Notes under the pieces: generated by a model | What the model was told of the DNA's origin: nothing | The model's input: the letters and a program-made list of their open reading frames with translations, nothing else | Databases searched by the model: none | Source of the DNA: Pseudomonadota bacterium | GTDB lineage: Bacteria; Pseudomonadota; Alphaproteobacteria; SHVP01 | Direction: 5' to 3' | DNA: 64,000 bases | Assembly (NCBI GenBank): GCA_027622715.1 | Contig: JAQBYN010000008.1 | Coordinates: forward strand, 41,469 to 105,468 | In this document: positions 35,987 to 50,624 of the stretch, piece after piece | Layout: every line of letters starts with the position of its first letter | Numbering within the stretch: position 1 is the first letter of the stretch | Program-made: the position numbers and the translations under genes

Positions 35987-37102
35987 ATGAAGATAACGAT
36001 TGAACGCGCAACCTTACTGTCGGCACTCGGACACGTGCAAAACGTTGTCGAACGACGCAACACGATCCCGATCCTCTCCAACGTCTTGCTGGTCGCCAAC
36101 GGGAGCGACCTGTCGCTCACGGCGACCGACCTCGACCTGACCATCATCGAAACGGTTGGCGCAGACGTCTCTCAGGGCGGCGCAACGACCACGGCTGCCC
36201 ATACGCTGCACGATATCGTCCGCAAGCTGCCTGACGGCGCCCAGATCGAACTCACGCTGAGTGATCAATCGCGCCTCGCGGTGGTCGCGGGCCGCTCCAG
36301 CTTTGCCCTGCCATGTCTGCCTAAAGAAGACTTCCCGGTGCTGGCCGAAGATACCTTGCCGCACAGTTTTTCGATCGCGGCGGACGAACTCAAGCGTCTC
36401 ATCGACAAAAGCCGCTTTGCCATCTCGACTGAGGAAACCCGCTATTACCTGAACGGCATCTATTTGCACGCGGCTGAGGCCGCCGGCGTCCCCATGTTGC
36501 GGGCGGTGGCGACCGATGGCCACCGGCTGGCTCAGGTCGACTGTCCGTTGCCCGATGGCGCCGCGTCGATGCCGGGCGTCATCGTACCGCGCAAGGCGGT
36601 GATCGAGGTCCGCCGCCTGCTGGATCAGGTGGACGGTTCGGTTCAGGTCTCGCTGTCGGAAACCAAGATCCGCTTCGCCTTCGGCAAGTCGGTCCTGACC
36701 ACCAAGCTGATCGACGGCACCTTCCCCGACTATCAGCGCGTTATCCCCTCGGGCAACGATAAGATTCTCGAGGTCGACCGTCGGCAGTTTGCCGAGGCGG
36801 TCGACCGGGTATCGACCATTTCCACGGAGAAATCGCGGTCGATCAAACTGACCCTGGAAAAAGACAAGCTGCACCTTTCCGCCAATAGCCCGGACAGTGG
36901 CAGCGCCGATGAAGAACTCGTCGTTAATTATCCCGGCGAGGACATCGAAGTTGGTTTCAACTCACGCTATTTGCTGGATATTGCGAGCCAGATCAATGGC
37001 GATTCGGCGCGGCTCGACCTTGCCGATGCGGTCTCGCCCACCATCCTTCGCGATGTCGCCGACGAGCGCGCGCTTTACGTGCTCATGCCGATGCGGGTGT
37101 AG
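35987..37102 (+). CDS. dnaN: DNA polymerase III beta subunit (sliding clamp)
   Basis: 371 aa ring-forming clamp with three clamp domains. MKITIERATLLSALGHVQNVVERRNTIPIL begins as usual; SRFAISTEETRYYLNGIYLH, VATDGHRLAQVD and the C-terminal hydrophobic-pocket stretch YVLMPMRV are diagnostic. ATG 35987. recF begins a few bases after the stop. Confidence 0.98.
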   Translation: MKITIERATLLSALGHVQNVVERRNTIPILSNVLLVANGSDLSLTATDLDLTIIETVGADVSQGGATTTAAHTLHDIVRKLPDGAQIELTLSDQSRLAVVAGRSSFALPCLPKEDFPVLAEDTLPHSFSIAADELKRLIDKSRFAISTEETRYYLNGIYLHAAEAAGVPMLRAVATDGHRLAQVDCPLPDGAASMPGVIVPRKAVIEVRRLLDQVDGSVQVSLSETKIRFAFGKSVLTTKLIDGTFPDYQRVIPSGNDKILEVDRRQFAEAVDRVSTISTEKSRSIKLTLEKDKLHLSANSPDSGSADEELVVNYPGEDIEVGFNSRYLLDIASQINGDSARLDLADAVSPTILRDVADERALYVLMPMRV

Positions 37103-37116
37103 AGACGCTCTTGGAT

Positions 37117-41982
<4,866 letters not shown>

Positions 41983-42038
41983 AGGTTTCTCGGGATTGCA
42001 GGGGCGCGCACTATACGCGCGGCATGGCTGATGGCCAA

Positions 42039-43256
42039 TCAGAGGGCTGTGATCGTCGGCCGGTTCATCACTGGTCGCAAGACGATGAAATAGACCACCG
42101 CACTTGCGCACATCAGGCTCAACATCAGGCCGAACACCGGCACCGCGCTCCCGTTATAGACGACGGCAACCAAGACCCCGACGAGGGCCGAGAATGCTGC
42201 CTGGAGGAACCCGATGAGCGACGACGCGGTACCGGCTACTTTCGGGTATGGGCCCAACGCGCCGGAGAAGCACAGGGGCATGATGAATCCCAGGCCGAAC
42301 GTCACCATCATCAACGCCGGCACGACGATCGTCAGCACCAACGACCCTGACAGCGCGAGTACAAAGAGAATGCCGGTGCCGGTCACGGTGCAACCGACCG
42401 CAAAACCGAAAAGGCGTTTTGGGCCGGCCCACCGCACGGCCCACCCAGTGATGAACGAGGCCAACGAGAACACCGGCGCCATCGCCAAGAACATCGCGCC
42501 AAATTGCGACGGACTGAGGCCCACCGTATCGATGAACACCAGCGCGCCGCCCGACATGAAACTAAACATCGCGCCCAGTGACAGGCACAGGCAGGCGGCA
42601 TAGCCGCTAAATATTCGACTCAACAGCAACTGGCGGAACGTACGCAGCATCGGCAAGGGCCGAATCGCGTCGCGGTTGGGCACCGTCGTTTCGTCGAACC
42701 ACAGCGCGATGACTGCGAGATAAATCGTCGCGAACCCAGCGATCGTGAAGAAGATCGCCTGCCACCCCAGTGTCTCGGCCAGCAGACCGCCGGTGATCGG
42801 CACCAACGCCGATAGCGCCCCCATAATCCCGGTGGTGTAGCCCAATATCCGGGTGGTCTCCTCCGGCGGATGCAGGTCGCGCACAATGGCGCGGCTCAGC
42901 ACCCAGGCCGCCGCCGCGCCAAGCGCCTGGAAAAAGCGCAACACGATCAGCCATTCGATTGACGGGGCCACGCCGGCCGCCAGGCTCGTCACGGCATAAA
43001 GCAACATCCCGCCCAACAAAATTGGCCGGCGCCCAAAGCGGTCGCCCAGCGGTCCAACGATCAGTTGGCCCACGGCAAAACCGACCAAGAACAGGCTGAA
43101 CGTCAGTTGCACCATGGTGACGGTGCTGCCGTACCCGATACGGATTGACGGCAGCGCCGGGAGATACATATCGGTCGACAACGGGCCGACGGCAACCAGC
43201 CCGCCGACAAACAAGATCAGCGCAATCGACCCCGGTCTTAGTGGGCTGCGGCTCAT
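42039..43256 (-). CDS. MFS transporter, Bcr/CflA family (copy 2 of 3)
   Basis: 405 aa, about 12 membrane helices. ILFVGGLVAVGPLSTDMYLPALPSI at the start and VGPLGDRFGRRPILLGG in loop 2 mark the Bcr/CflA family. ATG 43256 overlaps the stop of copy 3 by four bases (ATGA), so these two are co-translated. Copy 1 starts 56 bases further left. Confidence 0.9.
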   Translation of the reverse strand: MSRSPLRPGSIALILFVGGLVAVGPLSTDMYLPALPSIRIGYGSTVTMVQLTFSLFLVGFAVGQLIVGPLGDRFGRRPILLGGMLLYAVTSLAAGVAPSIEWLIVLRFFQALGAAAAWVLSRAIVRDLHPPEETTRILGYTTGIMGALSALVPITGGLLAETLGWQAIFFTIAGFATIYLAVIALWFDETTVPNRDAIRPLPMLRTFRQLLLSRIFSGYAACLCLSLGAMFSFMSGGALVFIDTVGLSPSQFGAMFLAMAPVFSLASFITGWAVRWAGPKRLFGFAVGCTVTGTGILFVLALSGSLVLTIVVPALMMVTFGLGFIMPLCFSGALGPYPKVAGTASSLIGFLQAAFSALVGVLVAVVYNGSAVPVFGLMLSLMCASAVVYFIVLRPVMNRPTITAL

Positions 43257-44452
43257 GCAGTCCTCAATGCCGGTGTCGGCCGTATCAGGATGAAACTCAA
43301 CAGCGCGCCGGTCGTCAGCGCCGCGATCAGCGCGAACATCGGCACGCCGGTGCCATCGAACAACAGGCCGACCAGGGCGCCCATCGCCGCCGAGAACACG
43401 CTTTGGATGAATCCGATCAGGGTCGATGCGGTGCCGGCTATTGCCGGGTAGGGCGCCATCGATCCCGCGAACGCCAGCGGCACCATGATGCCCATTGCAA
43501 ATGACAGCACGGCCATTGCGCCGACCAGCGCAACGATGTTGATCCACCCCGCCACCACCATTGCCAGCGCGGCAAACGCGCTGAGCATCGCCCCGGTTGC
43601 CGCCATCCCGTAGATCACGTCGTGCGGCATCCGGCCACCCACTCTGCCGACAACGGCGGACGCGATCGTGAAGGCGGCGGCCATCGCCGTGAAGATCAGG
43701 CCGAACCGGGTTGTCGGTACGCCGTAGACTCCAATAAAGAGGAACGACGATCCGGACAAAAACGTGAACAACGTACCGAACATGAACGAAATGCTGACCG
43801 TGTTGCGCAGGAACAATCGGTGGCGCAACAACACGCCGAAATTGGCAAGCATTTGTGTCGGCCGGATTGCGTCACGATTCAGCGCGACGACGGATTCGCG
43901 AAACCCGATGCTGACAATCAAAAAGTAAATCATGGCATAGCCGATCAGCACCGCGAAGATGATCTGCCAACCGAAATACACCGTGATGAGGCCGCCCATG
44001 CTCGGCGTGATTAACGATGTGCCGCCCATGATCACGGTGGCATAGGCCAAGATCCGCGCCGACTCTTCCGGCTTTGCTAAATCGCGGATCACGGTACGGC
44101 CGAGGATTTGACCGAAGGCGGCGCCCATTGCCTGCACGAAACGCCCGACCACCAGCATCTCAATCGACCCGGCCATCATGCAGACAACGCTGCCCGCCGT
44201 GTAAATCGCGATCCCGCCCAGGATCGTCGGTTTGCGCCCAAAGCGGTCGGCAATCGGCCCATAGAACAACTGGCTCAGCGCAAAGCCCACCAGATAGACG
44301 CTCAGCGTCAGCTGAACCGCCGGCACCGTCGTGTTCAGCGATTGCGCCAGCGACGGCAGCGCCGGAATGTACATGTCCGTCGACAGCGGGCTGAACGCAA
44401 ACAGGCCGCCTGCGAACAGGATGAACGTGAAAGTACCGGATTTGGAAAGCAT
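43253..44452 (-). CDS. MFS transporter, Bcr/CflA family (copy 3 of 3)
   Basis: 399 aa, about 12 membrane helices. FILFAGGLFAFSPLSTDMYIPALPSL and YGPIADRFGRKPTILGG fit the family and are closest to copy 2. It is the first of the three to be transcribed. An 85-base gap separates it from the YgjP-like gene upstream. Tandem duplication with later divergence is the simplest origin. Confidence 0.9.
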   Translation of the reverse strand: MLSKSGTFTFILFAGGLFAFSPLSTDMYIPALPSLAQSLNTTVPAVQLTLSVYLVGFALSQLFYGPIADRFGRKPTILGGIAIYTAGSVVCMMAGSIEMLVVGRFVQAMGAAFGQILGRTVIRDLAKPEESARILAYATVIMGGTSLITPSMGGLITVYFGWQIIFAVLIGYAMIYFLIVSIGFRESVVALNRDAIRPTQMLANFGVLLRHRLFLRNTVSISFMFGTLFTFLSGSSFLFIGVYGVPTTRFGLIFTAMAAAFTIASAVVGRVGGRMPHDVIYGMAATGAMLSAFAALAMVVAGWINIVALVGAMAVLSFAMGIMVPLAFAGSMAPYPAIAGTASTLIGFIQSVFSAAMGALVGLLFDGTGVPMFALIAALTTGALLSFILIRPTPALRTA

Positions 44453-44537
44453 GATGCCTTATCGGCGGAAAACCGGAAGCGCTCAGGCGCGGAGGTTCAG
44501 GGTAGGATGCGCTGCGGGCCTGCGCAAACGCGCCGGT

Positions 44538-45251
44538 TCAGCCGAAACGGTGCAGCGACGCGCCGTGCCGTTTGAGCCAATATTTGGCTGGCTCGCAGCC
44601 CGGGCATAGCCCGTCCACTACCTGCCAAAACCGTTTGCTGTGATTGAGCTCGACCAGATGCGCCACCTCGTGGGCGACGACGTAGGTCATCACATTCTCC
44701 GGCGCCAGCATCAGCCGCCACGAAAACGACAGCCGCGCATCTTCCGAACAACTGCCCCAGCGGCTCCGCGTGTCGCGGATCTGAATCTTACGGATGCGCC
44801 GCTCCACAGCGGCAGCATAGGTCTGGGCGCGCGCTGAGATCTCCTGGCGCGCCTGGCCCTTGAGCCAGTCGGCTACCCGGCGCGAAACATGCGGCGCTTG
44901 CCCGGCGACATTAAGCGTTGCGCCCGCGCGATCGACCCACACGGTGCCGCGGGCGCCTTCCTGGTGGACGATTTCATGATCGATGCCCAGCAATGGAATG
45001 ACCGCGCCATGCGCAAACGGCACGTTCGGCGGCCGGTCGCGCACCTGATGCATGATCCAGCGCGATTTCTCGTGCACGAATGCAAGGCCTTCGGCCTTAG
45101 CGACAAACCGCGGCAGGACCAACTCAATCCCGCCGGTGCGCTCGTCCACCCGCAAGCTAATGTTGCGGGCCCGCCCGTTGATCTGAACGTCGAGCGGCAC
45201 CAGCGTACCTTCCAGCTCTATGGTTGTCGTATCCGCCTTCTTCGCGGTCAT
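44538..45251 (-). CDS. YgjP-like M48-family zinc metalloprotease
   Basis: 237 aa (UPF0758/YgjP-type, DUF45). The zinc motif is HEVAHLVELNH (H194, E195, H198; H204), preceded by the family stretch RSRWGSCSEDARLSFSWRLMLAP. No signal peptide or membrane segment is seen. ATG 45251 overlaps the YcgN-like stop by four bases. The natural substrate of this family is unknown. Confidence 0.9.
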   Translation of the reverse strand: MTAKKADTTTIELEGTLVPLDVQINGRARNISLRVDERTGGIELVLPRFVAKAEGLAFVHEKSRWIMHQVRDRPPNVPFAHGAVIPLLGIDHEIVHQEGARGTVWVDRAGATLNVAGQAPHVSRRVADWLKGQARQEISARAQTYAAAVERRIRKIQIRDTRSRWGSCSEDARLSFSWRLMLAPENVMTYVVAHEVAHLVELNHSKRFWQVVDGLCPGCEPAKYWLKRHGASLHRFG

Positions 45252-45718
45252 CGCGGCCACGTCGCGATGTGATGTTCCAGGTCGGTCGCATCGAGCTCGG
45301 CGATGGTGCGTCCACGCACCGATTGTCCGGCAAGATGAACGGTCTTGTGGCTGCCCGATACGAGATGGTGCCACACCGGCAGGGCACGTCCTTCAGCGAC
45401 GAGGCGGTAGGCGCAGGTCGACGGCATCCATGACAGCCGCGCAATATTATCCGCCGATAGCACCACGCAGTCCGGCACGAAGCGCTGGCGTTCCTCATAG
45501 CGCGTGCACCGGCAGGTTTCGTCGTCGAATAATCGGCACGACACGTTGGTGTAGTCGACGATCTCGGTTTCGACATCTTGCAGTTTCAGCAGGCAGCACT
45601 TGCCGCAGCCATCGCACAGCGATTCCCACTCGGCCGTCGTCATTTCGGCCAAAGTCTTTCGTTTCCAGAATGGATCGTCGTCGTGCGCCGCGTCACCGCG
45701 GCTGTTAGGCGTTGGCAA
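45248..45718 (-). CDS. YcgN-family Cys-cluster protein (UPF0260)
   Basis: 156 aa. WKRKTLAEMTTAEWESLCDGCGKCCLLKL with a CxxCxxCC cluster, CRLFDDETCRC and DCVVLSADNIARLSWMPSTCAYRL are typical of UPF0260. The clustered Cys may bind zinc or iron. The start is uncertain: TTG 45718 overlaps the end of phaZ and gives a family-like N terminus. No ATG is available close to the conserved part. Function unknown. Confidence 0.85.
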   Translation of the reverse strand: MPTPNSRGDAAHDDDPFWKRKTLAEMTTAEWESLCDGCGKCCLLKLQDVETEIVDYTNVSCRLFDDETCRCTRYEERQRFVPDCVVLSADNIARLSWMPSTCAYRLVAEGRALPVWHHLVSGSHKTVHLAGQSVRGRTIAELDATDLEHHIATWPR

Positions 45719-46922
45719 GGACCGTCTCGTGGACCAGGGGCAGAATGTCACTGCGCCATCGGCGTCCATTGAAAATGCCGTAGTGGCCGGTTTGGGCCTG
45801 TTCGTGGTGGCGTTTCTTGGCGGCCGGCAGGTTGTGGCACAGGTCGTGCGCGGCGCGCGTCTGACCCAAACCAGAAATGTCGTCCAACTCGCCCTCGACC
45901 GTCAGCAAGCCAATATCGGTAATCGCCCCCGGATCAACGCGGCGATCGCCCCAATAGAACTTGCCCTCGGGTAGTGCATGTTCCTGAAACACCGTCTTGA
46001 CGGTCTGCAGGTAATATTCTGCGGGCAGGTCCATCACCGAAAGATACTCGTCGTAGAATTTTTGGTGGCTCGCGACACTCTCGCCGTCGCCCTCGATCAG
46101 ATGATCGTACAAATCCCAGTGCGCATTCATGTGGCGCTCTAGGTTCATCGTCATGAATCCGGTCAATTGCAAAAAGCCGGGATAGACTTGGCGCGAAAAG
46201 CCCGGATAGGTCATCGGCACGGTCGTAATGACGTTGCGTTCGAACCAACTCAGCGGTTGGCTCTGCGCGAGGTCGTTTGGGGCGGTCGGGTTGATCCGCG
46301 TATCGATCGGGCCGCCCATCAAGATCATCGACTTGGGCCGCGCCGGATCGCCGTCCTCGGCCATCAGCGCCGCGGCGGCCAAAACCGGCACTGAGGGTTG
46401 GCACACCGCCATGACATGCGTGCCGGGGCCAAGGTGGCGCAGGAACCGCATGACGTAGGTGATGTAGTCGTCGAGCGAGAAACGCCCACGCGCCACCGGC
46501 ACGTCGCGGGCGTCGATCCAATCGGTGATGTAGACGTCATGCTGCGGCAGCAAGCCCTCGACGGTGCCGCGCAACAGGGTGGCGAAATGTCCCGATAGCG
46601 GCGCGACCACCAAAAGGCGTGGTAGCTTTTCGCAGCCCGGGCGGTCGAAATGCAGCAATTTGCAAAAGGGTTCGTCCAGCACCGACACTTCAGTGATTGG
46701 TACCGGGCCCGCGGCCGTCTCGACCGACGTCAGGCCGAACTGCGGTTTGCTCCGGCGCTGGGTGGTGTAATCGACAAGCTCGAATGCCGCAGCGGTACGG
46801 CGACCGAAATCGGTATGGGTGAGCGGGTTGAGGGGATGGCGAAAGGCCATCTGCCCCGCCTGCATCACGGTGCGTAGGGACGCCCTCGCGGCCTGCTGAA
46901 ACTCGTGCGCCGAATAAAGCAA
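45705..46922 (-). CDS. phaZ: Intracellular polyhydroxyalkanoate depolymerase
   Basis: 405 aa alpha/beta hydrolase. The nucleophile motif is AVCQPSVP with C174 in place of Ser, as in Cupriavidus PhaZ1-type enzymes. APLSGHFATLLRGTVEGLLP and YITDWIDARDVPVARGRF fit the family. It mobilises stored PHB granules. The start is a TTG at 46922, directly after an in-frame TGA, giving the usual MLY beginning. The gene leads the leftward run with YcgN and YgjP-like genes. Confidence 0.92.
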   Translation of the reverse strand: MLYSAHEFQQAARASLRTVMQAGQMAFRHPLNPLTHTDFGRRTAAAFELVDYTTQRRSKPQFGLTSVETAAGPVPITEVSVLDEPFCKLLHFDRPGCEKLPRLLVVAPLSGHFATLLRGTVEGLLPQHDVYITDWIDARDVPVARGRFSLDDYITYVMRFLRHLGPGTHVMAVCQPSVPVLAAAALMAEDGDPARPKSMILMGGPIDTRINPTAPNDLAQSQPLSWFERNVITTVPMTYPGFSRQVYPGFLQLTGFMTMNLERHMNAHWDLYDHLIEGDGESVASHQKFYDEYLSVMDLPAEYYLQTVKTVFQEHALPEGKFYWGDRRVDPGAITDIGLLTVEGELDDISGLGQTRAAHDLCHNLPAAKKRHHEQAQTGHYGIFNGRRWRSDILPLVHETVLANA

Positions 46923-47012
46923 TCAACCGCCCTGACTGTTCCTGGTCCCCGCGCAAGAAAATGGCGGTAAGTATTTGAGTCTAAATGAAATGTTATCGGC
47001 TGGGAACCAGCC

Positions 47013-47636
47013 TTACAGGGCCGCCTCAAGTTGCCGGGCAATCGCCTCAGGCGCGGTGCCGGTGCGTATGTGGGTAACATAGCGCCCCTGCCGGTCCATC
47101 AGAAAAATCAGCGACGAATGATCCATCAAATAGTCGCTCGATGCGCCGGTATCGCGCGCCTGCGCGTAATAGACGCCAAAGGCATCGGTCATCGCCTTGA
47201 CCTGCGCCGGGCTGCCGGTCAGCCCAACCAGCCGCGGATGGAAAAACGCGACATAGTCGCGGACCGCGGCCACATCATCGCGCGCGGGGTCGATCGTCAC
47301 GAAGACCGGCGTGATGTCGTCGGCCCGTGTGCCCATGTCGTTGAGCGCAACCGTGATGGCTTGCAATTCCGTCGGGCACACGTCGGGGCAAAACGTGTAG
47401 CCGAAATAGACCAACATAAAGCGGCCCTTGAAAGTCTCTTGCGTCACCGTCTCGCCCCGGTGGTTGACCATTTCGAACGGCCCACCAACGATCGACTGAC
47501 TGACCGCCAGCTCGGGTTTGGTCACTGGGATTAGAAAGCCCAGACCCAGGCCGACCGCGACCGCCAGCACCGCCGCCGTGATCAAGATCGGCCAGCGCCG
47601 TTTGGCGGCTGGTGTCGTTGTATCTGAATCGGGCAT
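47013..47636 (-). CDS. senC: Sco1/SenC copper chaperone
   Basis: 207 aa. One N-terminal membrane anchor (about residues 15-37) and a periplasmic thioredoxin-like domain with the copper site CPDVC (C83, C87) and H173 in MDHSS. Sco proteins deliver copper to cytochrome c oxidase CuA. In Rhodobacter senC sits within the reg locus; here regB and regA lie about 4 kb to the right. Confidence 0.93.
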   Translation of the reverse strand: MPDSDTTTPAAKRRWPILITAAVLAVAVGLGLGFLIPVTKPELAVSQSIVGGPFEMVNHRGETVTQETFKGRFMLVYFGYTFCPDVCPTELQAITVALNDMGTRADDITPVFVTIDPARDDVAAVRDYVAFFHPRLVGLTGSPAQVKAMTDAFGVYYAQARDTGASSDYLMDHSSLIFLMDRQGRYVTHIRTGTAPEAIARQLEAAL

Positions 47637-47708
47637 GGCGCTAGTCCAGCAAACCAGCGGCGCCGGCGCAAATCCCGCTTGCGTGAACGGCTGCGACCCG
47701 TTGTCGCG

Positions 47709-48020
47709 TCACCCCAGCGCCTGACCCGCCGCGCCGGCTAGGGACAGCGTCCAAGCCACTCCAGGATGGGTCAAGGCGCGCACCGGTGGCCGCGCACCGC
47801 GCAACTCCAGCGACCGCAGTAAGCAGCCGATGGCGCCGACAATCATCATCGCGCCCCACGCCCGCTGGCCGATCGTGCCGGTGCTACCAGCCAGCGCCGG
47901 ATCGCGCACGATCAATGCCAACACCCCCAGCGCGATCAGCGCGGAAATCCCGCGCACCAGGGCGGCGCGGTGCCGCGTTGGCGGCTGGTCTTGGTCGCGT
48001 TGACGCATCTTTGGGGACAC
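47709..48020 (-). CDS. Small hypothetical membrane protein
   Basis: 103 aa with two or three hydrophobic segments (about residues 23-40, 55-68 and 85-102) after a basic N terminus. An ATG at residue 5 (48008) is an alternative start. No family is recognised. It is divergent from the CbiB-like gene, 14 bases apart, and upstream of senC on the same strand. Confidence 0.6.
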   Translation of the reverse strand: MSPKMRQRDQDQPPTRHRAALVRGISALIALGVLALIVRDPALAGSTGTIGQRAWGAMMIVGAIGCLLRSLELRGARPPVRALTHPGVAWTLSLAGAAGQALG

Positions 48021-48034
48021 CCCATCCTCCGGCG

Positions 48035-49003
48035 ATGGTGGGCTTTGACACTACCCCGGATTTTGCCTGGCTGACGATTGGCGCCGGGCCCGAGCCGTTC
48101 TTTCTGCTCCTCGCGGCATTGATTATCGATGCGCTGCTGGGCCTGGTCCTGCGCAAGCCCCGCCGATTGTTTGACCGGATCGCCGCGCGCGCCATCACCG
48201 AAGTTGTCCGCCGCTTGGGCCGCGCCGACCGAACCCCGGCAACGCTCCTGATCCGCGGCCTGATCCTCAGCCTCGCCATCTTGGTCGCGGGCGCTTCTAT
48301 CGGCGGGTTGGTCACCTGGGGTGCCGCCGCCATCCCGTTCGGCTGGGCGGTCTCGCTGGCAGTGTTGCTGGTGGTGGTCGACCGGCGCGCGATATTCGGT
48401 GCGCTTGGCAACAGCATCGCGGTGCCGCCGCCCGAAGCCGACGGCGGCGTGCGTCAGGCGGTCGAAAGCGCCGCGCTGCGCTATTCCGAAGGCGTCGTGG
48501 CGCTGGCGTTCTGGTTCGCCTTGCTCGGCCTCCCGGGCCTGGTGATTTACCGCTTGTTGCTGGTTGCCGCCTTGGTCTTCGATCGTCCCGGCGGCGATGA
48601 CCGCGGCTTGGGCTTTGTGCCATTGCGCCTGCACGAAGCGGTCGCCTGGATTCCGTTGCGGCTCGCCGCCCTGCTCCTGGCCTTGGCGGCAGCGTTCACC
48701 CCGGGTGCGGCGATGGGCCGCGCGGTGGCGGCGATGCTCGGTCACTCACCGGGCCGGCGCTTGCGCAGCGCGGCTTGGCCGGTGGCGGCTATCGCCGGTG
48801 CGCTCGGGGTCGCGCTTACGGGGCCGCGTCATCTTGATGGGCCCGATCGTGGCGTGACACCGTGGATCGAACCGGCAGGCGGGCGCAACCAGGTGACGGC
48901 GGCTGACGCGCGGCGCTGTTTCTATCTTCTCGTTGTGGCCTGCGTGCTGAACGCGCTCGTAGTGTTGCTTGTCGCGATGGTCGAACTCACCGGCGCGGTC
49001 TAG
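48035..49003 (+). CDS. CobD/CbiB-like (or AmpE-like) membrane protein
   Basis: 322 aa, about five membrane segments. LIIDALLGLVLRKPRRLF near the start and ALRYSEGVVALAFWFALLGLPGLVIYRLL in the middle resemble CbiB, which links aminopropanol to cobyric acid, and its AmpE relatives. No cobalamin genes are nearby, so the assignment to B12 synthesis is uncertain. ATG 48035. The stop shares CTAG with the convergent SYLF gene. Confidence 0.7.
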   Translation: MVGFDTTPDFAWLTIGAGPEPFFLLLAALIIDALLGLVLRKPRRLFDRIAARAITEVVRRLGRADRTPATLLIRGLILSLAILVAGASIGGLVTWGAAAIPFGWAVSLAVLLVVVDRRAIFGALGNSIAVPPPEADGGVRQAVESAALRYSEGVVALAFWFALLGLPGLVIYRLLLVAALVFDRPGGDDRGLGFVPLRLHEAVAWIPLRLAALLLALAAAFTPGAAMGRAVAAMLGHSPGRRLRSAAWPVAAIAGALGVALTGPRHLDGPDRGVTPWIEPAGGRNQVTAADARRCFYLLVVACVLNALVVLLVAMVELTGAV

Positions 49004-49701
49004 GTGCGGGTCCGCAGCATCGCGTTCAGTGCCTCGCGCAGCGCCTTGGCGCCGTCGTTGTTGACCCTATGCTTGAACAGGATTTCCTCCGGCGACGCGT
49101 CGGTACCGTAATACGCCCGGTTGAGGCTTTCGCGTTGCTCGATCACTGCGCCCTCGACGGAAGCGCCGGCGAACAGACCTTTCGATTTGGAGTATGAATA
49201 AACGTCTTCCCGGAAATTCGTGGTGGTACCGGCTTCCACGCCGACGCCGATCGGCCCGGCGGCAACGCTGGCGTCGGCGCCCAGTTTCACTTTGTTGAAC
49301 AGCACCGCATCGACCGCGCGTTTGGTCATGAATACCAGCACCACCTCCGAGGCCTGGGCGCCAAACTGCAACCCAATGCTGCCCGCGCCCATGGTGTAAA
49401 ACGCGGGCGCGCTCCAGCTGTCGCCGCGGCGGGTCAACATGACGCCGCTGCCGCCCTCGCCGCCGATAATAAAGCCCGCCTTCAGCATTTGCGGCAGGAT
49501 CAGCACCCCCTCGGCGCGCTGCAACAGGATGCGCATCGAGCCCATATCGGGATCGTTCTGAAACGCTTTGACCGTCAGGGCCGCCTTATCGACGAGATCT
49601 TGCGCTTCGCCCGCCTGTGCCGATCCGGCGTTTAGTCCGGTCGCCATCAACAGCGCCCCGACAATCGCCGCCACGGTATACGGCACTCTGTTCACGCGCA
49701 T
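49000..49701 (-). CDS. SYLF-domain (Ysc84-like) lipid-binding protein
   Basis: 233 aa. The N-terminal signal peptide (about residues 1-30, ending SAQAGEA) exports it to the periplasm. The SYLF/Ysc84 domain follows: AEGVLILPQMLKAGFIIGGEGG, FYTMGAGSIGLQFGAQ and GVGVEAGTTTNFREDVYSYS. Family members bind phosphoinositides or lipids in eukaryotes; the bacterial role is unclear. ATG 49701 is preceded by AGGAG at good spacing. It lies directly downstream of the ABC-2 genes. Confidence 0.88.
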   Translation of the reverse strand: MRVNRVPYTVAAIVGALLMATGLNAGSAQAGEAQDLVDKAALTVKAFQNDPDMGSMRILLQRAEGVLILPQMLKAGFIIGGEGGSGVMLTRRGDSWSAPAFYTMGAGSIGLQFGAQASEVVLVFMTKRAVDAVLFNKVKLGADASVAAGPIGVGVEAGTTTNFREDVYSYSKSKGLFAGASVEGAVIEQRESLNRAYYGTDASPEEILFKHRVNNDGAKALREALNAMLRTRT

Positions 49702-49760
49702 GGTCGATACTCCTGCTGGTTGGTCCTTAGAGTGGACGTCGAATGTGGTGTCTTTGTGGC

Positions 49761-50624
49761 TCATTCGCCCAGATTCAGGATCAGACCCAAGGTGCGGGCG
49801 CGGCGGAAAAAAGCCAGGAACGCCGCCGATCCGGCAATAAGGTAAAGCACGTTCAGCCCCGCCGCGGCCCACATCAGGTCGGGCCGGTAGACCCCATCGA
49901 TCAGGATGGCGCGCATCCCTTCGAACACATGGCTCGCGGGCAGGGCCAGCGTGAAGGGCTGCAGCCACTCGGGCAACACCGCCACCGGGTAATAAATAGC
50001 CGATAGCGGGGCCAGGGCGAACACAGCAACCCACGCCAAGCTCTCCGCGCCTAAGCCATAGCGCAACACCAGCCCCGACATGACCAACCCCAACGCCCAG
50101 CCCATGACGATCAGATTGAAAAAGAACCCGATCAGCGGTAGGCCCAGCGTGTAGATCGAATAGTCGAACAACGCGTAGGCCAGGAGCGACGCGGGCACGA
50201 TACCGATCAGCGTCTTGATCAAGCTGATCGTCATCAACGAGATCAACAGCTCATACGGGCGCAGCGGTGACACCAAGAGATGGCCCAAATTGCGCGACCA
50301 CATTTCTTCCAAGAACGAAATTGAAACACCCAGTTGTCCGCGGAACAGCACGTCCCACAACAACACCGCCGACAACAAGACGCCGAAGGCCTGAACAAAC
50401 AAGGTCGAGTTTTGCGCCAAGTAGGTCGTCAGGAATCCCCAAAGGATCACCTGCATGGTGGGCCAGTAGGCCAACTCCAAAATACGCGGCCACGATCCGC
50501 GCAGCAGGTACCAATAACGCATCACCATTGCGCCCACGCGCAGCGGTGAAAACGCGAAATAGGCGTCGGCTCTGATGATGCTGGTGTCGCGTTCGCTCAT
50601 TGCGCTGGTGTCGCGTTCGCTCAT
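49761..50624 (-). CDS. ABC-2 type transporter permease
   Basis: 287 aa, six membrane segments (PF01061-type ABC-2 fold). The N terminus contains a tandem peptide, MSERDTSA then MSERDTS, from a 24-bp duplication that also doubled the start codon. ATG 50624 overlaps the ATPase stop (ATGA); ATG 50600 is the second copy. With the ATPase it forms a NatA/NatB- or NodIJ-like exporter of unknown substrate. Confidence 0.9.
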   Translation of the reverse strand: MSERDTSAMSERDTSIIRADAYFAFSPLRVGAMVMRYWYLLRGSWPRILELAYWPTMQVILWGFLTTYLAQNSTLFVQAFGVLLSAVLLWDVLFRGQLGVSISFLEEMWSRNLGHLLVSPLRPYELLISLMTISLIKTLIGIVPASLLAYALFDYSIYTLGLPLIGFFFNLIVMGWALGLVMSGLVLRYGLGAESLAWVAVFALAPLSAIYYPVAVLPEWLQPFTLALPASHVFEGMRAILIDGVYRPDLMWAAAGLNVLYLIAGSAAFLAFFRRARTLGLILNLGE

